Assembly: GCF_030151085.1 (NCBI RefSeq) | Contig: NZ_JASLER010000026.1 | Coordinates: 1 to 49,406, forward strand | Reading direction: 5' to 3' | Length of the DNA: 49,406 bases | Origin: Bacteroides sp. | GTDB lineage: Bacteria > Bacteroidota > Bacteroidia > Bacteroidales > Bacteroidaceae | In this document: positions 1-9,074 of the stretch, one piece after another | How the letters are laid out: each line of letters starts with the position of its first letter | Position numbering within the stretch: the stretch's first letter is position 1 | Made by a program: the position numbers and the translations under genes | The notes under the pieces: generated by a model | The model's database searches: none | What the model saw: only the letters and a program-made list of their open reading frames with translations | What the model was told of the DNA's origin: nothing

Positions 1-17
1 CACAATGAGAGGTAATT

Positions 18-48
18 GGCTTGTATTCTTCTTCGGAAGATGCAAGCC
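18..48. repeat. Hairpin with TTCG tetraloop downstream of the AI-2E transporter gene
   Basis: GGCTTG (18-23) pairs with CAAGCC (43-48), and TCTTC (27-31) with GAAGA (36-40) around a TTCG loop, with one bulged base. It lies just beyond the stop of the minus-strand transporter gene at 53. No T-run follows on the minus strand, so it may be an mRNA 3'-end stabiliser or weak terminator. Confidence 0.4.
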
Positions 49-52
49 ATTA

Positions 53-1069
53 CTATATCATCTTCTCTCCATCCAGATATCCCCTTTTGAACATATCTAC
101 AAAAAGGAAGAAGAGAGAAAGTAGCAACGGACCAAAGATGATGCCCATAAAGCCGAAGATAGACAATCCGATTACTACGCCGAAGATGGTGATGAGTGGA
201 TGGATGTTTGCCATTTTCTTTTGAATCATGAAGCGTATCAGATTGTCGAGTTGAGATATGATAATTGCTCCGAAGGCAGCTAATCCGGCAGCTTGGAGCC
301 AGTTGCCTATTAATGCCATATATACAGCTATAGGAACCCACACTAATGCTGTTCCCACCATCGGAATGACGCTTGCGAAACAGGTAAGAAGTCCTGAAAG
401 TAATATATTGGGTGCACCGAATATCCAGTAACCTATCATGGCTACTCCACCTTGGATGATGGCTAATAAGGGAATACCGATGGCATTAGAACGGATTATC
501 ATGGTGATTTCATGTATTACATGTTGGGTGTTGGTTTCATTGAAGGGGAGGATATCATTGATATACTGTTCCATCTTCTTTCCACCTATTAGCATGAAAT
601 ACAAAACAAACACCAATACGAACATATTGACTGCGAAACTACTGATACCTCCCATCAACATTTGTCCGATATGTGGTAGAGCTGAAATGACGTATGAGAT
701 AACCTCGCCTCCTAAAATATTGTAACCGGTTTTAGCTTTAATGATGCTGGCAGCCTCTTCGAAAGGAGCAATGATAGCTTGTGGATCAAGGTTGATATTT
801 TGTAGATTGATAACCAACAACCACACTACTAATGCCAAGGGAAGCAGGAAGCATAGAATTGCTTCTGCAGTAATGAGGATAGCAGCGAGATTACGTTTCA
901 TTTTTCGCTTCTCCGATAGATGAATCATTTGCTTCCTTACCAATATATAAATGGTCAGTGCTCCTAATAATCCACCAAGGAAAGGGGTGATCTGTCGGAA
1001 AAGTATAATACCTAATCCGATAATGAAGACAATTAATGAAATTTTCCAATATTGTTCCTTTGTGCTCAT
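53..1069 (-). CDS. AI-2E/PerM (YdiK-type) family membrane transporter
   Basis: A polytopic inner-membrane protein of 338 residues. The family includes TqsA, linked to autoinducer-2 export, and PerM/YdiK permeases of uncertain substrate, so the substrate here is unknown. The N-terminus has a pair of hydrophobic helices (about residues 8-45). The C-terminal half carries the family landmarks QGGVAMIGYWIFG, IPMVGTALVW and GFMGIIFGPLL. I chose the ATG at 1069 (MSTKEQYW); an in-frame start at 1093 would add eight polar residues. It is the last of four minus-strand genes with gaps of about 70-80 bases, so it may be co-transcribed with the Sua5-like gene. Family call is firm, function is not. Confidence 0.85.
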   Translation of the reverse strand: MSTKEQYWKISLIVFIIGLGIILFRQITPFLGGLLGALTIYILVRKQMIHLSEKRKMKRNLAAILITAEAILCFLLPLALVVWLLVINLQNINLDPQAIIAPFEEAASIIKAKTGYNILGGEVISYVISALPHIGQMLMGGISSFAVNMFVLVFVLYFMLIGGKKMEQYINDILPFNETNTQHVIHEITMIIRSNAIGIPLLAIIQGGVAMIGYWIFGAPNILLSGLLTCFASVIPMVGTALVWVPIAVYMALIGNWLQAAGLAAFGAIIISQLDNLIRFMIQKKMANIHPLITIFGVVIGLSIFGFMGIIFGPLLLSLFFLFVDMFKRGYLDGEKMI

Positions 1070-1145
1070 AATGTTCCTTTTTTTGCTATACAAGAAACAC
1101 TATGGAATCGGGAAAGTTTTTTAAAACTGTTATGTGGATTGAATT

Positions 1146-1760
1146 TTATCCTTCATCGAGCCAACCTTTACCTTGACGCACGATTTCTATTTCATTATTT
1201 GTACAACTGACAATGGTAGAGCCTTCCGTTCCGCCGATACCTCCATCAATTACCAGATCTACTATATTGCCGAACTTCTCATCAATAAGTTCCGGATCGG
1301 TAATGTATTCAATATCTTCCTTCTCATCGTAAGGGAGAGTAGTAGTCATGATTGGAGCATCTAGTAAACGAGCGATCTCCTGAATAATGGGATTATCCGG
1401 CATACGTATACCTACTTCTTTACGGTTACGGAAGATTTTAGGTAATCGCGTGGTGCCATTTAATATAAAGGTGAATGCTCCGGGCAAATTGCGTTTCATC
1501 AATTTGAACGTATTGTTGTCTACTTTGGCATACTCGCTGATGCTACTTAAGTCGTAACAGATGATGGATAGATTATTCTTCTTCGGATCAATATCTTTGA
1601 GCTGGCAAATCCGTTCAATAGCACGCTCTTTCAGTCCATGGCAACCAATGGCATACATAGTATCCGTGGGGTAGATGATGATACCTCCGTCATTCAAAAC
1701 GTCTACTATCTGCTGCAAGTCGACAGGATTATTATTTTTTTCATAAAGTTTCAGAAGCAT
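1146..1760 (-). CDS. Sua5/YciO/YrdC family protein (threonylcarbamoyl-AMP synthase fold)
   Basis: A 204-residue cytoplasmic protein. Family members make threonylcarbamoyl-AMP from threonine, bicarbonate and ATP for the t6A37 modification of ANN-decoding tRNAs. Visible motifs are GGIIIYPTDTMYAIG near the N-terminus, KRNLPGAFTFIL and GIRMPDNP. The segment where Sua5/TsaC usually has an STSAN-like element reads PIMTTTLPYDE, so this is closer to the YciO branch, whose exact role is less certain. Start chosen at 1760 (MLLKLYEK): an upstream in-frame ATG at 1796 would overlap a full promoter match at 1794-1824. A separate TsaC elsewhere in the genome is possible. Confidence 0.82.
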   Translation of the reverse strand: MLLKLYEKNNNPVDLQQIVDVLNDGGIIIYPTDTMYAIGCHGLKERAIERICQLKDIDPKKNNLSIICYDLSSISEYAKVDNNTFKLMKRNLPGAFTFILNGTTRLPKIFRNRKEVGIRMPDNPIIQEIARLLDAPIMTTTLPYDEKEDIEYITDPELIDEKFGNIVDLVIDGGIGGTEGSTIVSCTNNEIEIVRQGKGWLDEG

Positions 1761-1793
1761 GGCGAAGTAGGGTTTTGAATTGTTAGTATAACG

Positions 1794-1824
1794 CAAAAAT
1801 AAACAATAATCGGCTTATTACCAA
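1794..1824 (-). promoter_or_regulatory. Bacteroides-type promoter for the Sua5-like gene
   Basis: On the minus strand, TTG (1824-1822), exactly 20 bases, then TATTTTTG (1801-1794), matching the TTG / TAnnTTTG consensus. Transcription would begin near 1787, which supports the downstream ATG at 1760. Confidence 0.6.
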
Positions 1825-1829
1825 GTGTT

Positions 1830-3572
1830 TTATCTTTTTAGCATCTCTTTCTCCAATTTCTTGATTTTTTTCCAGGCTTCTTTGAACTTAGGGCAGAGAG
1901 TAACGGCTTTGTTATAGTTCTTCATGGCTGCTTCTTGCATGCCATGCTCCAGACATTCGTCGCCCATCTGGATATATTCGCGGGCATAGCGCACTAATGC
2001 TTTCTCTTTTTCTATTGCGGCTTGCTTCAATGCTTGATTTTCGGCACGAAGGGAATTGATAACATTCAGTTTTTTGCGAATAAGACGCTGTACATTAGGC
2101 TTCTCAATATCGTAGCGGGAGTGGATTGCTTTGAAAAATTCATCGAGGAATACATCAAACTCTCCTTTATCAAAGGCTTTGGCAGCGGCTACATATTGTA
2201 CATCGGCTTGCGCTTGCTTCAGAGCACGATCGATGGCTTGCCGATTGTTGAAGCGTTCGGCAAATCCTACAATCTCGGGACGGACAAAGACATCGGCGCG
2301 GCTGATGGGCTTCTTTAACTGAATACCTTCCAAGGAAGTACAGCGGCTAAGGGCTACGTAAGCTTGTCCTCCGGCGAATACACCGCCGGTAAAGTCTATT
2401 ACTACCCGGCTGAAAGTAAGCCCCTGGCTTTTGTGAACAGTGATTGCCCATGCCAGTCGGATAGGGTATTGGGTGAAAGTTCCTAGCTCTTCTTCCTCAA
2501 TTTGTTTCTTCTCTTCGTTGTATTTGTAGCGGATATTGCGCCATGATTCCCGTTTGACGTCACACTCTTTTCCATCGTCGGTGATGACATAGAGAGTTTC
2601 TTCCAAAGGGTCGAAGCCGCTTATAACACCTATGGTTCCATTTACCCAACGATGGTCGAAATCGTTCTTGATGAAGATGATTTGAGCGCCCGGCTTCAAT
2701 ATAAGCTCTTTGGAGGTAGGCAGACTGCTTTCTGGGAAGTCACCGGTAATTTCACCGTAAAAAGTTACGGGATCACCGGGAAGTTCTGCTAATTTTTTGT
2801 CGTTGATATAGTCTACATTGTCCCGGCGAGTGGCAAGCGTGATATACATATCGGCTTCGGATTGCTCTATCTCTGTACCGTAGCGGGTGTTGAGCATTTG
2901 TAGATCTGTTGCGCCGATGGTATTATTGCGTATATGATCGAGCACATGGATGAATTTGGTGTCCGTTTGCCGGTAAACTTTCTGCAATTCGATGGAAACA
3001 AGGTCTATCTGACTGAAAACTCTTGCCGAGAAAAAGTAGGGAGTGGGGTAGAAGCGGTTCAGTATTTCTCGTTCATCTCCTTTGACGACCGGTTCTAACT
3101 GAAAGACATCACCTACCAATAAGATTTGTTTACCACCGAAAGGTTCGCGCAGATTTCTGGAATAGACACGAAGAATACGGTCGACGGCATCAATAATATC
3201 GGCACGTACCATAGAAATCTCGTCGATAATGACCAGTTCCAGTTCTTCAAGTAACTTACGATGCGGTTTGGTATATTTGAAAAAATCGTGAATGCGTCCC
3301 CGTTGCAAGCTGAAGTTCGGATCATCGGGCAGCAGAGGGTAGAATGGGAGTTTAAAGAAACTATGCATGGTACTGCCTCCTGCATTGATAGCAGCTATGC
3401 CGGTAGGAGCGAGTACTACATGTTTCTTCTTGGTATTCTCACAAATATACCGCAAGAAGGTAGATTTACCCGTACCTGCCTTCCCCGTCAGGAAAACTGA
3501 TTGACGGGTATATTGAATGAGGCTCAAGGCATCTTGAAACTCTTTATTCTGGGTATCGGGGATAAATTCCAT
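1830..3572 (-). CDS. PIF1/RecD2-like superfamily 1B DNA helicase with C-terminal TPR
   Basis: An ATP-dependent 5'-3' DNA helicase of the PIF1/RecD type, 580 residues, presumably acting on replication or repair intermediates. Walker A is LTGKAGTGKS (about residues 28-37), then APTGIAA, Walker B as VIIDEISMV (about 113-121), a late helicase motif AITVHKSQGLTFSRV and YVALSRC near residue 410. After about residue 520 comes a charged helix and one TPR-like unit (GDECLEHGMQEAAMKNYNKA), suggesting a protein-docking tail; this form is familiar in Bacteroidota. Start at 3572 (MEFIPDTQ) places the helicase fold at the usual distance. The gene follows the HAD phosphatase by 75 bases containing a G/C-rich hairpin. 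Confidence 0.88.
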   Translation of the reverse strand: MEFIPDTQNKEFQDALSLIQYTRQSVFLTGKAGTGKSTFLRYICENTKKKHVVLAPTGIAAINAGGSTMHSFFKLPFYPLLPDDPNFSLQRGRIHDFFKYTKPHRKLLEELELVIIDEISMVRADIIDAVDRILRVYSRNLREPFGGKQILLVGDVFQLEPVVKGDEREILNRFYPTPYFFSARVFSQIDLVSIELQKVYRQTDTKFIHVLDHIRNNTIGATDLQMLNTRYGTEIEQSEADMYITLATRRDNVDYINDKKLAELPGDPVTFYGEITGDFPESSLPTSKELILKPGAQIIFIKNDFDHRWVNGTIGVISGFDPLEETLYVITDDGKECDVKRESWRNIRYKYNEEKKQIEEEELGTFTQYPIRLAWAITVHKSQGLTFSRVVIDFTGGVFAGGQAYVALSRCTSLEGIQLKKPISRADVFVRPEIVGFAERFNNRQAIDRALKQAQADVQYVAAAKAFDKGEFDVFLDEFFKAIHSRYDIEKPNVQRLIRKKLNVINSLRAENQALKQAAIEKEKALVRYAREYIQMGDECLEHGMQEAAMKNYNKAVTLCPKFKEAWKKIKKLEKEMLKR

Positions 3573-3609
3573 AACAGTTGTGTTTCCCTACCACCTCCCC
3601 CTGCGGGTA

Positions 3610-3631
3610 CTCCTCCTCCCGAGAGGAGGAG
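3610..3631. repeat. REP-like hairpin between the phosphatase and helicase genes
   Basis: CTCCTCCT (3610-3617) and AGGAGGAG (3624-3631) form a perfect 8-bp stem with a six-base loop, beside a C-rich tract at 3588-3602. No T-run follows on the minus strand, so it looks like an intergenic repeat or mRNA-processing hairpin. On the plus strand a T7 run lies 10 bases beyond the stem but no gene ends there. Confidence 0.45.
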
Positions 3632-3647
3632 AATTGAGATAGTTTTT

Positions 3648-4436
3648 TTATATGATGTTGAAATGTTTGAGGGCATTGGCTATTCCGTCCTCATCTACTG
3701 AGGTGGTGACGTAGTTGGCAGCCGCTTGTACATCTTCTTTGGCATTTCCCATAGCTACCCCGATGCCTGCATGGCGCAGCATGCTGATATCGTTGCCACC
3801 ATCACCGAAAGCCATGGTTTCATCCAGGCGGATATTGAAATGACGAATGACTTCGTCAATGCCTTTTTGTTTGGTGTTTCCTTTCGCGGTAACATCGGCA
3901 AAGGCAGGAAACCAGCGGCCTATTTCGCAGTTAGGGATGGAATCGAGTATTTCTTTCTCCTCTTCTTCGGTGATAAAAGGAGTCATCTGGAAGACTTCTT
4001 TTTCCTGTATAGCTTCTTCGGAGGTTTTAACGGGGATCACATCTACTTTCAGGAAATCGTGGAATATTTGTTTGACCAATTCGTTGGGTTGGCAGGTACA
4101 AATATCATGCTCACCCACAACGATACAAGGGATATTGCGGTCCACACAATATTTCATAATAGTTTGTACATCTGTAGCAGGGATGGCGCTTTTGTAAATC
4201 ACATCTTTCCCAATGAAGCAATAACCGCCATTCATGGTAATATAACCATCTATCAAGTTACGTTCCTGTAGTTCGGAAAGATTGTTGATGATAACACCGG
4301 GGCGTCCGGTAGCAATGAAAATATGTATACCTTTGGCTTTAGCGGCAGTTAATGCTTCAATGGTGGAAACAAGTATTTTATGGGTATCGAAACTGACTAA
4401 TGTACCGTCGATGTCAAAAAACAGGGCTTTTATCAT
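3648..4436 (-). CDS. Cof-type HAD-IIB family phosphatase
   Basis: A cytoplasmic haloacid-dehalogenase hydrolase of 262 residues, probably acting on a small phosphorylated metabolite; the substrate cannot be read from sequence. Motif I is FFDIDGTLVSF (catalytic Asp pair near residues 8 and 10), motif II ATGRP, motif III Lys lies in AKGNTKQKGIDEV and motif IV is FGDGGNDISML. The cap between motifs II and III is the large IIB type. The ATG at 4436 (MIKALFFDIDG) puts motif I at the usual distance from the start; the longer frame to 4499 would add 21 residues without family support. It is divergent from menA, with 85 bases between the start codons. Confidence 0.88.
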   Translation of the reverse strand: MIKALFFDIDGTLVSFDTHKILVSTIEALTAAKAKGIHIFIATGRPGVIINNLSELQERNLIDGYITMNGGYCFIGKDVIYKSAIPATDVQTIMKYCVDRNIPCIVVGEHDICTCQPNELVKQIFHDFLKVDVIPVKTSEEAIQEKEVFQMTPFITEEEEKEILDSIPNCEIGRWFPAFADVTAKGNTKQKGIDEVIRHFNIRLDETMAFGDGGNDISMLRHAGIGVAMGNAKEDVQAAANYVTTSVDEDGIANALKHFNII

Positions 4437-4488
4437 AAGAGTCTTTTTTATCTTGGGTGCGAAATTACTCAAAAACGAAGATATTTCG

Positions 4489-4496
4489 TACTTTTG
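4489..4496 (+). promoter_or_regulatory. Probable -7 box of menA
   Basis: TACTTTTG matches TAnnTTTG exactly and ends 25 bases before the menA ATG. I see no TTG at the expected 19-21 base distance upstream, so only the -7 element is supported. Confidence 0.4.
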
Positions 4497-4521
4497 CAAG
4501 CAAATAAATGGTAATTTACAA

Positions 4522-5415
4522 ATGAAGAAGCATTCTTTTAAGGAGTGGCTTATTGCTACTCGCCCTTGGTCGTTCCCGGCTTCGGCAATGCCGGTATTGG
4601 TTACGTTGACCTATCTATATTGGTTACAGAATGATATAAACTGGATAAATGGAATATGGGCTTTAGTCAACATCGTCATATTTCATGCAGCCGGTAATAC
4701 ATGGAGTGACTATTTCGACTTCAAACGTGGAGTAGATACAAAAGATACGTATGGAGTGAAGACCTTGACCGGAGGAATGTTTACTCCTAAAGAGATTTAC
4801 CGTTTGTCATTGGGGTTGTTGGCTGTGGCACTTATTGCCGGACTTGGATTATGGGTGTGTACCGGCTTTCCACTTCTATATATAGGTATAGGCGGTGCTG
4901 CATGTGCGTTGCTATATCCACCGTTGAAATATCACGCATTGGGAGACGTCGTAATCTTCTTGGCATACGCTTTTCTGCCCACCTTGGGAACATCTTACGT
5001 TACTACCGGTGTCTTTAATTGGGATGTATTGTGGGTAGCCATACCTGTAGGATTGATTACAGTGGCTATTCTTCATGCCAATAATACACGGGATATTCAA
5101 ACGGATTCTCATGCCGACATACGTACATTGGCTATGAAGCTGGGAGGTAAAATGTCTATGTATGTGTATTGTGCCGAGATACTTTTCCCATTTGGCTGGA
5201 TAGCCGGTTGTGCAGTTACCGGTACTTTCCCTTTATGGACATTACTGGTTGCAGTGGTTTTGATTCCGGCAATTGGGAATGTGCGAATGGTATCCCAACT
5301 ACCCCGAAAAGGAGAGGCGGCGATAGCTAATCTGGATGAAATGACCGCGAAACTCCAGTTACTATTTAGTTTGATATTTGCATTATCGTTTGTTATAGCA
5401 GCTTTGTTGGCATGA
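4522..5415 (+). CDS. menA: 1,4-dihydroxy-2-naphthoate polyprenyltransferase
   Basis: MenA attaches the polyprenyl tail to 1,4-dihydroxy-2-naphthoate in the inner membrane, the step giving demethylmenaquinone. The 297-residue protein has the two Asp-rich UbiA motifs that bind Mg-prenyl diphosphate: NTWSDYFDFKRGVDTKD (about residues 60-76) and NNTRDIQTD (about 189-197). The start TRPWSFPASAMPVL is typical of MenA, and eight or nine hydrophobic helices follow. The ATG at 4522 is preceded by a -7 box at 4489. The stop overlaps the next start by four bases (ATGA), so the CPBP protease is translationally coupled. Menaquinone would also serve the electron-transfer operon at 13.5-20.3 kb, but that link is only contextual. 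Confidence 0.92.
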   Translation: MKKHSFKEWLIATRPWSFPASAMPVLVTLTYLYWLQNDINWINGIWALVNIVIFHAAGNTWSDYFDFKRGVDTKDTYGVKTLTGGMFTPKEIYRLSLGLLAVALIAGLGLWVCTGFPLLYIGIGGAACALLYPPLKYHALGDVVIFLAYAFLPTLGTSYVTTGVFNWDVLWVAIPVGLITVAILHANNTRDIQTDSHADIRTLAMKLGGKMSMYVYCAEILFPFGWIAGCAVTGTFPLWTLLVAVVLIPAIGNVRMVSQLPRKGEAAIANLDEMTAKLQLLFSLIFALSFVIAALLA

Positions 5416-6026
5416 AGAAACTGATTTTTACTATAATCTTAGCAGCAGTGCTGTGGACTATCATGTTCTCGCCTTGGACAGCCCCTTACGTAAATTTTTG
5501 GTGGATGATGACCGGGTCTGCACTGACCTTGTCGGTATTTGCTACCTTATTCCGTCCCGGTTGGTGGAAGGATGTGAAATGGAACTTATCTAATATCTTG
5601 CTAGGCATCGGCATTGCTGTGGTGTTATGGGGCTTTTTCTGGGTAGGAGATAAAGTATCGACTTGGATATTTGATTTCGCACGCCCGCAAGTAGATTCTA
5701 TTTATGGAATGAAAGAGGGTGAATCTCCCTGGCTATTGGCTGCGTTGATGCTATTCCTGATTGGACCTGCAGAAGAAATCTTCTGGCGTGGTTATGTGCA
5801 ACGCACGCTTTCTGATAGATGGAATCCGAATATAGGCTTTATTGTAGCCACCTCTATATATGCATTGGTGCATGCGGGTTCTTGTAATTTTATGTTGCTG
5901 ATGGCAGCTTTAGTGGCAGGGGTGGTGTGGGGAGCGCTTTATCGTTTCTTCCCGAATAGGTTTGCTGCAATCATACTCTCTCATGCATTGTGGGATGTGG
6001 CTGTCTTTATATTTTTCCCGATTTAA
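5412..6026 (+). CDS. CPBP-family intramembrane glutamic endopeptidase (CAAX protease and bacteriocin-processing family)
   Basis: A 204-residue membrane protein of the Rce1/CPBP (ABI) family. The diagnostic motif is EEIFWRGYVQ (EExxxR, about residues 121-130); the second and third motifs are ALVHAGSCNFM and HALWDVAVF, each giving a His toward the active site. Bacterial members cut membrane-embedded peptides, but the substrate here is unknown. It overlaps menA by ATGA at 5412-5415 and lies 15 bases before the PLP enzyme, so menA, this gene and the PLP enzyme probably share a transcript. The family call is secure. Confidence 0.88.
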   Translation: MKKLIFTIILAAVLWTIMFSPWTAPYVNFWWMMTGSALTLSVFATLFRPGWWKDVKWNLSNILLGIGIAVVLWGFFWVGDKVSTWIFDFARPQVDSIYGMKEGESPWLLAALMLFLIGPAEEIFWRGYVQRTLSDRWNPNIGFIVATSIYALVHAGSCNFMLLMAALVAGVVWGALYRFFPNRFAAIILSHALWDVAVFIFFPI

Positions 6027-6041
6027 AATAACTCAAAGCTT

Positions 6042-7211
6042 ATGAAATACGATTTTGATGAAGTGATAGAGCGTCGTGGTACGGACTCTGTGAAATGGGA
6101 TGGCGTAAAGAATGTTTGGGGACGTGATGATTTGCTTCCTTTGTGGGTGGCTGATATGGATTTCCGTACGCCTCCTTTTGTAATGGACGCTCTGCGCAAA
6201 CGGTTGGAACATGAAGTTTTGGGCTATACATACGCTTGTGAAGATTGGTATACCTCTATTTGTGGTTGGTTGAAACGACGTCACCAATGGGAGGTTACGC
6301 GTGAGATGCTGACTTTTGTTCCCGGTATTGTCCGGGGTCAGGCATTTGCTTTGCAATGTTTTACTAATCCCGGTGATAAGGTGATGGTGATGACACCGGT
6401 TTATCATCCGTTTTTCCTTGTGACCGAACGCATGGGACGTGAAGTTGTTTACTCTCCTTTGGATTTGCAGGATGGACACTATCACATAAACTTCGACCGC
6501 TTCCGTGAAGATATTAAGGATTGCAAAGTGCTCATCCTCTGTAATCCTCACAACCCCGGAGGACGTGTGTGGACCGTTGAAGAGTTGCAGCAGATAGCTG
6601 ACATCTGTCTGGAAAACCATACTTTTGTCATTTCTGACGAGATACATGCCGACCTGACTTTGCCGCCTTACAAACATCATCCGTTTGCAACGGTTTCGGA
6701 AACTGCGGCACAGAACTCCCTTATTTTTATGGCACCCAGTAAGGCATTCAATATGCCGGGATTAGGCAGTTCGTACGCAATTGTGGTCAATGAAGATATT
6801 CGCCGTCGTTTCAGGGAATTTATGGAGGCAGGCGAGTTCTGCGAAGGACATTTGCTGGCCTATATTGGTGCAGCAGCGGCATATATGCATGGTGAAGAAT
6901 GGTTGGAACAAATGCTTGCATATATACAAGGTAATATTGACTTCACGGAGGATTATTTGAAAAAACATATTCCCGGCATCGGTATGATACGTCCGCAAGC
7001 GTCTTATCTGGTATATTTGGATTGTCGTGCATTAGGATTGTCACAGGAAGAACTGAAACATTTATTTGTCGACAAGGCTCATTTGGCTTTGAATGACGGA
7101 ATGATGTTCGGTAAACCGGGTGAAGGATTTATGCGATTGAATATCGGCTGCCCTCGCTCAGTATTGGCACAGGCGCTGAAACAGTTGGAGAATGCGGTGA
7201 AAAATAAATAG
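6042..7211 (+). CDS. MalY/PatB-type PLP-dependent enzyme (cystathionine beta-lyase/aminotransferase)
   Basis: A fold-type I PLP enzyme of 389 residues. It is closest to the MalY/PatB group, which cleaves cystathionine or cysteine to pyruvate, ammonia and a thiol. WVADMDF (35-41) is the MalY/PatB signature, NPHNPGG (168-174) binds the cofactor phosphate region, SDEIHADL contains the pyridine-nitrogen Asp199, and Lys234 in APSKAFNMPGL should form the Schiff base. The C-terminal FMRLNIGCPRS holds the substrate-carboxylate Arg. It is 15 bases from the CPBP gene and 7 from the next lipoprotein gene. True aminotransferase activity cannot be excluded. Confidence 0.88.
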   Translation: MKYDFDEVIERRGTDSVKWDGVKNVWGRDDLLPLWVADMDFRTPPFVMDALRKRLEHEVLGYTYACEDWYTSICGWLKRRHQWEVTREMLTFVPGIVRGQAFALQCFTNPGDKVMVMTPVYHPFFLVTERMGREVVYSPLDLQDGHYHINFDRFREDIKDCKVLILCNPHNPGGRVWTVEELQQIADICLENHTFVISDEIHADLTLPPYKHHPFATVSETAAQNSLIFMAPSKAFNMPGLGSSYAIVVNEDIRRRFREFMEAGEFCEGHLLAYIGAAAAYMHGEEWLEQMLAYIQGNIDFTEDYLKKHIPGIGMIRPQASYLVYLDCRALGLSQEELKHLFVDKAHLALNDGMMFGKPGEGFMRLNIGCPRSVLAQALKQLENAVKNK

Positions 7212-7218
7212 AAGATAG

Positions 7219-8904
7219 ATGAGACAATTACCTTTCCTTGGATTAATACTTGTGATGTTGTGCTTTGTTGGTTGCCGACAGGCAGATGCCGGACGTGTGT
7301 TGCGCTTGGCTGACAAACAGGTGGGAGTAAATGTAGATAGCATTCATTCTCTGTTGGCACAGATAGAAGAACCGTCGCAACTTTCGGGTGAGGAGAGACT
7401 TTTGTATGGGTGGCTGAAGACATACGTACACTACCAATGGAATAATTCCATGGCTGAAGATTCCCTTATATTGCCTGCTTTCGATTATTATATTTCGCAG
7501 AATGACACTATAAAGAAATTGCTTTCGTATCAGTTGAAAGCTTCGTACTTGTATTGGCTGAAAGAATATAAGCAATCCATGGCTGTCATTGATAGTGGTA
7601 TTGTCGAAGCTAAAGCGTTGCTAGATACTGCAAAGGTAGTAGATATGATGGCTGAAAAAGCTTATTGGTATGTATATGTTTGGAAAGATTATACTAAAGC
7701 GATAGAAACTTTTCGTGCCGCTATAGCTTTGAATGAGAAGGCTAGCCTTTGTTTTTCTATGGGAGTTGCTATGGGATTGCAAAAAGAAGATTCGGCATCA
7801 TATTATATGAATCGTAGTGTGGAGCTTGCCATACAAGCGGGAGATACTACCAAGATAGTCCATTATTTACGTAACTATGCTCAGTTGCAGGCTTATCTTA
7901 TGAATGAGTATACCGGAGCAATAGCTACCATTCGCCGTATGGAACAGTATGTTGATGATTCGCAGCAGATAAGTATGGGTGACTTGGTAAAAGTGGAAGT
8001 CTTCTTGAAAGACGGACTTCTTGATTCTGCTCAATATTACCTAAATAGAGAGCGGAAGAGAGCAGCCGGTAGTGAGAAGTTTTTGACGGAAGAGAATATG
8101 GCATCCATGTACCAGGCAATGATAGATTATACACGTCATCGTACATTTAATGTCTTGGATGTGATGCGTTATAATGATTCTGTGTCAAATGCCCTTTATG
8201 CAGTGCATAGTACTCTCCGGCGTAAGGATGAGAGCAAGGAATCACTTTCGCAGGAAAATCTGATATTAACGGTGGAAAGGCAAGAGGCACAACTTACCTT
8301 ATTATTTTCTTTATTACTCTTGGTGCTTGTAGGTGGCGGTGCATTCTTTTATATCCGAAACAGGCGTAGCAAATTGATTGAAGCCGAAGAACGTGTGGAG
8401 ACACTCATGCGTTTACTTGAAGATGCTACCAAAAATAAGGAAACGGATACTATCGGTATACAAACTACAGAGAATGGTGAAGCTATCCCTGAAGTAGAAG
8501 ACGGTCAATTCTTCCGAAAGATACTCCTGAAACAACTAGGTATTATCCGGTTAGTAGCCAAACAACCTACATCACAAAATCAAGAATTACTTCGTCGTAT
8601 ATCCGGCATCACCAATCATGAACTTCCGGTAGAGAGCCTGCTGGTATGGGAAGATCTTTATCCTGTGATTGACCGTGTGTATGATAGCTTTTATACAAAG
8701 ATGACCCGTCGCTTCGGTGAAATGCTTATTGATAAGGAACAGCAACTTTGTTGTTTGCTTTGTGCAGATTTCTCTACCAAGGAGATTAGTGTGGTGACAC
8801 AACAAAGCATTCCTACCATCTATCAGCGGAAAACAAATATTCGCAAGAAACTGGGAATGGGGGAGAAAGAGGATGTGGTGGAGTTTATCTTATGCCAGCC
8901 CTGA
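7219..8904 (+). CDS. Lipoprotein-like TPR, transmembrane and HTH regulator
   Basis: A 561-residue membrane-bound regulator of a layout common in Bacteroides. The N-terminus is a signal peptide with a lipobox-like end (CFVGC, Cys19). Residues about 40-300 are helical TPR-like repeats outside the membrane, residues about 355-377 form one hydrophobic helix followed by IRNRRSK, and the cytoplasmic part ends in a LuxR-like helix-turn-helix (STKEISVVTQQ, then PTIYQRKTNIRKKLG, about 515-548). The likely logic is sensing outside and DNA binding inside without phosphorelay. It starts 7 bases after the PLP enzyme and precedes a TonB-dependent receptor, its plausible target. Ligand and target are inference. 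Confidence 0.7.
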   Translation: MRQLPFLGLILVMLCFVGCRQADAGRVLRLADKQVGVNVDSIHSLLAQIEEPSQLSGEERLLYGWLKTYVHYQWNNSMAEDSLILPAFDYYISQNDTIKKLLSYQLKASYLYWLKEYKQSMAVIDSGIVEAKALLDTAKVVDMMAEKAYWYVYVWKDYTKAIETFRAAIALNEKASLCFSMGVAMGLQKEDSASYYMNRSVELAIQAGDTTKIVHYLRNYAQLQAYLMNEYTGAIATIRRMEQYVDDSQQISMGDLVKVEVFLKDGLLDSAQYYLNRERKRAAGSEKFLTEENMASMYQAMIDYTRHRTFNVLDVMRYNDSVSNALYAVHSTLRRKDESKESLSQENLILTVERQEAQLTLLFSLLLLVLVGGGAFFYIRNRRSKLIEAEERVETLMRLLEDATKNKETDTIGIQTTENGEAIPEVEDGQFFRKILLKQLGIIRLVAKQPTSQNQELLRRISGITNHELPVESLLVWEDLYPVIDRVYDSFYTKMTRRFGEMLIDKEQQLCCLLCADFSTKEISVVTQQSIPTIYQRKTNIRKKLGMGEKEDVVEFILCQP

Positions 8905-8999
8905 TTATTGTAGGGTCTCGCCGTGTAGAATTACCCCTAATGAGTAAGATATAGATCATCCAAAGGGCAATATAGAATTATGTAATTGTAATGTGTTGA

Positions 9000-9028
9000 T
9001 ATATAGCGATATTCTTTCTCGCTATATA
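9000..9028. promoter_or_regulatory. Palindrome and GATATAGA motifs upstream of the TonB-dependent receptor
   Basis: TATATAGCGA (9000-9009) and TCGCTATATA (9019-9028) are perfect inverted 10-mers around nine bases. The related GATATAGA occurs at 8948-8955 and again at 9044-9051. All lie between the HTH regulator and the receptor, upstream of a -7 box at 9075, so an operator is plausible; a transcribed hairpin is the alternative. Confidence 0.45.
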
Positions 9029-9074
9029 GACTTTTAATATCCCGATATAGACTGCTTGTAACCTGTTTTACCTT

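Noticed and set aside
3726..4271. Long antisense open frame over the HAD phosphatase gene
   Set aside because: The minus-strand protein has all four HAD motifs in order, and the opposite frame has no recognisable features.
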